Source of the DNA: Metaphire vulgaris
Lineage: Eukaryota; Annelida; Clitellata; Crassiclitellata; Megascolecidae
Assembly (NCBI GenBank): GCA_018105865.1
Contig: JACLAT010000042.1
Span: 480,001 to 544,000, forward strand
Direction: 5' to 3'
DNA length: 64,000 bases
How positions within the stretch are numbered: the stretch's first letter is position 1; each line of letters starts with the position of its first letter. Positions 58,349-64,000 of this stretch are shown here, piece by piece. The notes beneath the pieces were generated by a model. It was given only the letters and a program-made list of their open reading frames with translations, had not been told where the DNA came from and ran no database searches. The position numbers were made by a program, and so were the translations under genes.

Positions 58349-58399
<51 letters not shown>
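58345..58399. repeat. (ATT)n microsatellite
   Basis: About 17 ATT units. Confidence 0.95.
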
Positions 58400-58424
58400 G
58401 TGTTATAGTGCTCATCATATTTTT

Positions 58425-58500
58425 GGCGGGAAGGTAGCACTGGTAACAACACTGGACGATAGAGCAGAAGGTCACTGGTTGATGTTTTTAGTTTCAAAAC
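58425..58500 (+). mobile_element. Truncated SINE
   Basis: GGTAGCACTGGTAACAACAC and TGGACGATAGAGCAGAAGG match the head of the SINE at 45981. Confidence 0.55.
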
Positions 58501-58835
58501 TATGGAAATGAGACCAAGACCGCGATAATTTGAATAAAATCTAAACTGCAAATATTCAAATATGTAATTGAAATATTTGATTCAAAGTGGTGCTTAATTT
58601 GCAAATATGATATTATTTCTTTTGTTGAATGATACTATGACAGAAAAACGATGATGATGTTGATAATCATGATGATAATTTCAGGGCTGGTTGGAAAAAA
58701 CAAGGTTCCTTTTATAATTGAAATGTGGATTTTAGGTTTTTTGGTTTTAATGATTGGCGTCTCAAAATGCATAGAACCCCGTCTATATTTTTGTTGAAAG
58801 TCGGTATCCATATCCATCTCTATATTGTCACATAT

Positions 58836-59234
58836 GGGGCTGTCCATTAATTATGTCAACAAATTTTGGGCAATTTTTGACCCCCTTGTCAACAACTGTC
58901 AACTTTCAGTTATCCCCTCTATAATTATGTCAAAAACTTTTGACACCCCCCCCCAAGATCAAGACAGGTCCCAATAACAAGGTTATTATTTTTTGTAGTG
59001 ATGACCATTTTTTCTCTTTTTTTGCTCATCGAGTGTCAAAATGACAAAATAGTCATGACCTTTTTTGCCATGCTTTTTTCCATTGTAATAAGTAGTATTC
59101 CATGAAATTTCCTATTTTTTGATTATTTGTAAAAAAGTGAAATTTCTGACGTCTACTTCTTTTGATCTCCCCTGTCAACAACTGTCAAACTTTTTAACCC
59201 CCCCAAATTGTTGACGTAATTAATGGACAGCCCC
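58836..59234. mobile_element. TIR MITE, GTCCATTAATTACGTCAACA family (best copy)
   Basis: Ends GGGGCTGTCCATTAATTATG and ACGTAATTAATGGACAGCCCC are near-perfect inverted repeats of about 26 bp. The flanking trinucleotide TAT occurs on both sides. No transposase. Confidence 0.88.
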
Positions 59235-59495
59235 TATGTGTCATGATGTCTCCAGAGTGTAGCGAAATTTTAAAGCATTAAAGATGACTGACTGGGAAAG
59301 TAGATTTGCCATGCGATCTTTTCTTTACATTGGCACACTACAATACAATTTACAATACAATACAATTTATTTTTCCTCTCAATATCAAAATTAACACATC
59401 AATAAGAAACAAAGAAGAAAAAAACTTAACTTAACTTAACACATTAATAGTATGTATTCATAAATTAACAGTATGTATTCATAAATTACATATAT

Positions 59496-59497
59496 AG

Positions 59498-59556
<59 letters not shown>
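59496..59556. repeat. (TA)n microsatellite
   Basis: About 30 TA units. Confidence 0.95.
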
Positions 59557-59559
<3 letters not shown>

Positions 59560-60369
59560 CTAGTCAATGTTAACTGACAGTAATATGGAAAAGTAGGTAA
59601 GTAAGTAAGAGAGTAAGAGTAAAAAAAAGTTGCCATGTTGGTACAGAAATTTTATATCTGACCAGTTGTTTAACATGAACCAAAACATGTATGTTGGTTA
59701 GCCCCCTATCTGTTCTCTTCATCTCTGGCGACCTGGTGCAAAAATTGAGGATCGAATAATTTCTAATCACTTCTTTTCGGATATTGTTTGAACTAGGTCT
59801 ATATAAATCACAAAAGTACATAGACCAAATTGTACTATTTGTCCACGTCTACGTCTCAGTTTATGAAGAAACTGCAATCTGCGATTGAAGAAAAAGCGGA
59901 ATTGTCTAAACAATAATCCTGCATTGGACGACAAATGAATATAGGCCTACTGCATTCGCGTCAGTCCTTGTGGCAGGATTCTCATGATGTCGCTTCTTTG
60001 CCATTGTCAGTTTGTCACACTGAAATCCTGTAATTCATAGCGAGAAAGTTATTTTCTTGCGGCACTCTCCTTCAAATATTCTGGTTCAAATACAAAATTA
60101 TTCGCAGAAAAATTGTTTGATAGCGATCGAGAGATATTTGTAATTTTATTCATTAGGCCTAACCCCTTATAACGGTGTGACCCGAAAGAACTCGGGCAGC
60201 GGAAACCAAGTGCTAAGGACGGGACCCGAGACAACCGGGAAAGCCCTTATTTATGTCCAATAATTTTTTCAGTTTCCAATCGTATATTGCAGATCCCGAG
60301 ATGTGCTGGGCTAGTAGGCCCTAGGTCCTAGTCAGTGGCTCTAGTGGTTTGTTGGAGGTGCCGGGGTTC

Positions 60370-60996
60370 AATTCAAAAATTCAAAATTAGTTTATTATTT
60401 TCCAAATTTTCCAAATAAGTGCATAATAACATCATCACAGTGATTACATGTAAAGATCATAGTAGTAATAATAACATCATAATAGTAATATTTGAAAATG
60501 TTGACATTTATATAATTTGGAAACTAAAGGGAGAAGCAGGAGAAGAGAAATATTCTCTGTTCAAGGCCTGCTTTCCCGGTGAACCAGTAAGCTTATACTA
60601 ACTATGGACATGTTCCAATTGACTGAGTACTATGTTTATAGGCTAAATACAGAAAGCAAGTAGCAACCGGAAACAAATTTTAACATATGGTGCAAAGTGA
60701 GGGTGCAGCGTGCAAAGTGCGAATACATATACATATTTAAGCTAATTTTTCGCAGAATCAAGGTGACATATATTTTGAGATTAATGAACTTGAAATAGTT
60801 TCTTTAAATTTATGGAGGGATTTAATTTTCTTAGTTTCATTAGATAGAGAATTCCAAACTTTGGGGCCAGAGATCTAACACATTTTTCATATATTGACGT
60901 ATTTCTAGTATTAACAAAGAAGTTGTCAGTAGTACTATAGACTAGTAGTAGTACTATAGTAGTACTACAGTATAGTAGTACTATAGTAGTACTACA
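60370..60996 (-). mobile_element. 627-bp insertion (LINE-like fragment) in the right direct repeat
   Basis: GGGTTC occurs on both sides (60364-60369 and 60997-61002), and the uninterrupted sequence is at about 25612. The left end AATTCAAAAATTCAAAATTA resembles an inverted LINE tail. 60840-60900 resembles the AGAGAATTCCA text of the LINE remnant at 29035. The right end is a TAGTAGTACTA repeat. Confidence 0.75.
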
Positions 60997-61510
60997 GGGT
61001 TCTACCCAGGGCCCGGGATATATTTTTTCGGGCCGATCAATGAGGTGCCGAGGTCCATAACACAGGTGCCGGGGTCGGGCCCTGGCCCACTTTAACCACT
61101 GTTAATAGTTGATGACTAAACAACTCAGTGAAACTAGGTTGCACGAAAATAGTCTAATATAACAACCTAATACAACATTAGCTTGAACCTCCAACTTTTT
61201 CCCCAAACAATTCCGCGTCTGAGGGTGTTTTCGAAAAATCAATTATGTCTTAAAGAGGTTAATATCTACTTTTATATTCAGGATTATAGGCCTATCAGTG
61301 TGCTCTCATGGGCTGGAATTTATTGTGTCTTTATAATTGCATTTTAAAATTTAATCGGCTATAGTGATTCCAACTGTAGGTTAAGCGCCTGGGAACAGGC
61401 AGCTACTACTGTACCTGCTTCTAAAGCTTTACAGAAATTGACGAAATCTTACTTACTTACTTACTTACTTAAGTAAATCTTTGGCCCGCATTTGCTTATA
61501 TATGAAATGT

Positions 61511-61685
61511 GTTGATCGCCATTTTCTTATATCACCATTTTGTGGTATTCTTTAAAATGGTGTAAATTTTGAAGTTTGTCATAAGCAGTTGGTCGATTTA
61601 ACTTGATTGAGGCGACAGGTTTTCTACATGATATGATAATTGTGCGCGACTGCTTTTTTATGTGCTTTTTACTTCGTAAGGCGTG
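61511..61685 (+). promoter_or_regulatory. Putative promoter/first-exon module with intact donor
   Basis: GTTGATCGCCATTTTCTTAT and a donor GCGTG then GTAAGTAG at 61686. It is nearly identical to 26135-26309. No zinc-finger exon follows within the window; one may lie beyond it. Confidence 0.45.
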
Positions 61686-61872
61686 GTAAGTAGTGAATTT
61701 TGATTTGTTTTATTTTGAAAATTTTCGCTGAAATGCGGGTGGAATATTTGAATAATTTAGAATTGGATCATTTTGAATGGATTCAACCTGGAGCGAAATT
61801 AGCAACATGCCAGAATGCCTCAATATAGTTATTTTATTCACAAAAATCACGGGACCAATAGATCAAGCTATC

Positions 61873-61888
<16 letters not shown>

Positions 61889-61952
<64 letters not shown>
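61889..61952. repeat. (TA)n microsatellite with TGTATATACAA repeats
   Basis: TG then TA repeats, followed by four units of CAATGTATATA (61956-62002). Confidence 0.95.
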
Positions 61953-61956
<4 letters not shown>

Positions 61957-62033
61957 CAATGTATATACAATGTATATACAATGTATATACAATGTATATA
62001 ATGCCCTCGGTACTTCGTTGCCGAGGACTTATG

Positions 62034-62260
62034 CAGAGGCGGTTCTAGGCCTAGGCCGGGTAGGCCATGGCCTACCCAAAACTTTGTCTGGCCTACCCAA
62101 AAAATTACGTGGCCTACACTGTGGTTGGCCTACCCAAAAAAATATGTGGCCTACCTACAGTATAGCTGGCCTCCCTCCAAAATGCGTTGTGTGGCTGGGT
62201 AATTAGTGCGTATGGCCTACGCTACGAGGCTGTCGAGTGTAGTGTAAGGCCAATTTGAAT
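62034..62260. mobile_element. Probable hAT fragment with GGCCTACCCA repeats
   Basis: Starts CAGAGGCGGTTCTAGGCC and contains repeated GGCCTACCCAAAA units. The right end is not found. Confidence 0.45.
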
Positions 62261-62832
62261 CCCCAGCCACTCATCAGATACCTTCTTTTCCATTCGGTTT
62301 CCAGATGTCAAGTCTCAAGAAGCTTTATCTAATTGATCAACCACCACCGACTGATCAATGGTCGTTCAACGGTCTCCGCACACATTTTCTTCCCACCCTC
62401 CTCAGTGTCTAATTTGTTTGATGTACTGTCATTGGTAGTACTTACCATCCCCCTTCCTCATCCCCCCGTATCCCCACAGAATTACCAGACTTCCAGGCGA
62501 GTGTTGCAGAGTTTAGGGGCTACTCTTAGGCGTTTTCGCCATGGGAGTAGTTCCTCTTGCTGTCCATAATTAAGTTCCCTCTAATGAATGACCTTATCTG
62601 ACGGTTGATGACATGGATGACATGACTGTTTTGATAATCAATTCTCAACGTCGTCGGACATCTGGTGTAATGTAATGTATGTTCTGGTTAACAGAACAGA
62701 GATGGAGAAGCCGCAGTAACTATCGCGTAAGACGGTGACGCTGAGCTAAGTTCAGTCCGTTTAAGATTGCAGCTCATATAAGAGACAGTCTAGGCCTATC
62801 ATACAAATTACTTATAATAATTATAGGCCTAG

Positions 62833-63126
62833 ATGGATAAATTTCTGGTTAAACGCGCTCGAGTTAGTGGCAACGAAGAAGTAGAAGACATGGTGACTGA
62901 CGATTCAACTGGACCTACAAAGACAACTGTCGAATCTCAAGACGTTCAATATCACTCAACGGATGTAGGCCTATCAATTTCACAAGTAGCACCAGTTGAC
63001 TCAGGTGGTCTGCGAAGTTTTCATACTACTGTACGATATCAGAAGGATTATAACGATCAACCTGTGCAACCTAAACTGCGCGTCTTTCCAAAATCAAAAT
63101 CTGGTCAGCGTTTCACGAGCATTTAA
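62833..63126 (+). pseudogene. hAT (ZMYM-like) transposase N-terminal fragment
   Basis: MDKFLVKRARVSG opens the frame; it ends VQPKLRVFPKSKSGQRFTSI. The P-K-L-x-x-F-P-K segment normally precedes the TTF-type zinc finger of ZMYM1-like hAT transposases, but here a stop and unrelated DNA follow. It complements the C-terminal fragment at 50600-51165. Confidence 0.6.
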
Positions 63127-63658
63127 CTCTTCGTTGCATGACAGGTAGGCCCCTATCATTTCTTGGAATATTCAGTTACAAGCAATTTTTGCCATAGTTT
63201 GTTTTTTGAGCCGTCATTTCTGTCCACGATCAGGATACCAGGAATGATGAATCTGCTTTAACGGAGACTGGGTTGCGTGGTTTGGAAAATATTGACAGCA
63301 AACTATCGAAACATTTCGCAAGCGTGATGCATTCTGATGCTCTTGCATAGTGGAAAACACAAAAGTAGGCCTATACTGATGCAACTGGCAGCATGGCAAA
63401 TTTTTTGTCGGAGTCTCAGCCTAACATGCTACTTTGTCAAGTTGACCTTCTCCTGACCATGAACCCTTGAACATTGTCATGCACATAGTTTGCAAGCACT
63501 CATTTTTGCATGTTTATATGCACTTGATAATATTCCACTTATATTTGGTCAAAGCTAATAAATTACAACTTAGCGATTTTACAGATTCCTTCCATACTTC
63601 AAATCCGTTTTCTCAAAATGTTACTTTCTTGGTTAGGTCACCCTGGTCCTCAGCTACT
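63127..63658. other. Nothing recognised
   Basis: Degenerate DNA between the transposase fragment and the TA tract. Confidence 0.4.
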
Positions 63659-63781
<123 letters not shown>

Positions 63782-63801
63782 AGGTAAAAAGCACAACTAG
63801 G

Positions 63802-64000
63802 GAGGTAAAAAGCACAACTTGTCATCTCTTTTCAAAGGCAGAGTGCAAAGTTTTTCTGAGGAGTTACACTGCAGCCTCAGTTCTACAGAAAATGGCAGCC
63901 GCCATCAATTGACTAAGCCGGCCAAGAAAAGAGATAGGGATAAGGTCCTTGCGGCCACTGTGTCGTCAAAGCTGGAGGATGGAAACATTAGAGCGGCGGT
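63802..64000 (+). CDS. Partial retroelement-like ORF running off the window
   Basis: An open frame without a clear start encodes [15 protein letters not shown], then [20 protein letters not shown] and NIRAAV. The [14 protein letters not shown] stretch resembles text preceding the reverse-transcriptase domain in some non-LTR elements. This is tentative because the catalytic part is outside the window. Confidence 0.35.

Larger units (their letters stand above)
59937..62009 (+). repeat. Right copy of the 1.4-kb direct repeat bracketing the zinc-finger array
   Basis: Same order of segments as 25179-26580, interrupted by the 60370-60996 insertion. Same orientation, about 34.8 kb away. Confidence 0.9.

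Overview
This is an animal nuclear genome window. Genes are split by GT-AG introns, there are many microsatellites, SINEs, non-LTR retrotransposon fragments and short DNA transposons, and the longest ORFs are C2H2 zinc-finger arrays. The short word TAGGCCTA recurs throughout the non-coding DNA, and a foldback element resembles those known from sea urchins. My best guess is a marine deuterostome invertebrate, probably an echinoderm. That is an inference, not something the sequence proves.

Layout. 1-7,400: mostly transposon debris plus a two-exon Ly6/uPAR-type gene on the minus strand (3717-5472). 7,400-15,700: transposon and microsatellite rich, with several hAT-type MITEs, a tRNA-derived SINE, LINE C-terminal remnants and large TA/TAA tracts; no convincing host gene. 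15,774-16,448: a small two-exon secreted PAN/Apple-like gene. 21,075-24,550: a three-exon Tlx homeobox gene on the minus strand, with an Eh1 repression motif in exon 1, the homeobox split between exons 2 and 3, and a TATA element upstream. 25,179-62,009: a tandemly duplicated zinc-finger region bracketed by two direct repeats of about 1.4 kb.

The zinc-finger region holds two intact poly-zinc-finger genes (30103-32358 and 37829-39946), a frameshifted copy (43994-45724), a leucine-rich-repeat/zinc-finger chimera (51249-52067), a prematurely stopped copy (56321-57205) and an isolated tail relic (about 52337-52714). The copies share a 5' module carrying paired CGCCATTTT motifs, a 3' splice site just before the coding exon, and a C-terminal tail of about 80-95 residues ending in an extra divergent finger that I do not recognise as a named domain. 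The units have been interrupted by hAT insertions, and paralogous units provide empty sites. The last 2 kb contain the N-terminal part of a hAT (ZMYM-like) transposase, a long TA tract and a retroelement-like ORF running off the window.

Functionally, Tlx and the zinc-finger proteins would be nuclear DNA-binding regulators, while the Ly6 and PAN-like products would be GPI-anchored and secreted. There is no operon-like organisation. The strongest themes are lineage-specific zinc-finger expansion and decay, and heavy hAT activity: at least ten elements still have identical 8-bp target duplications.
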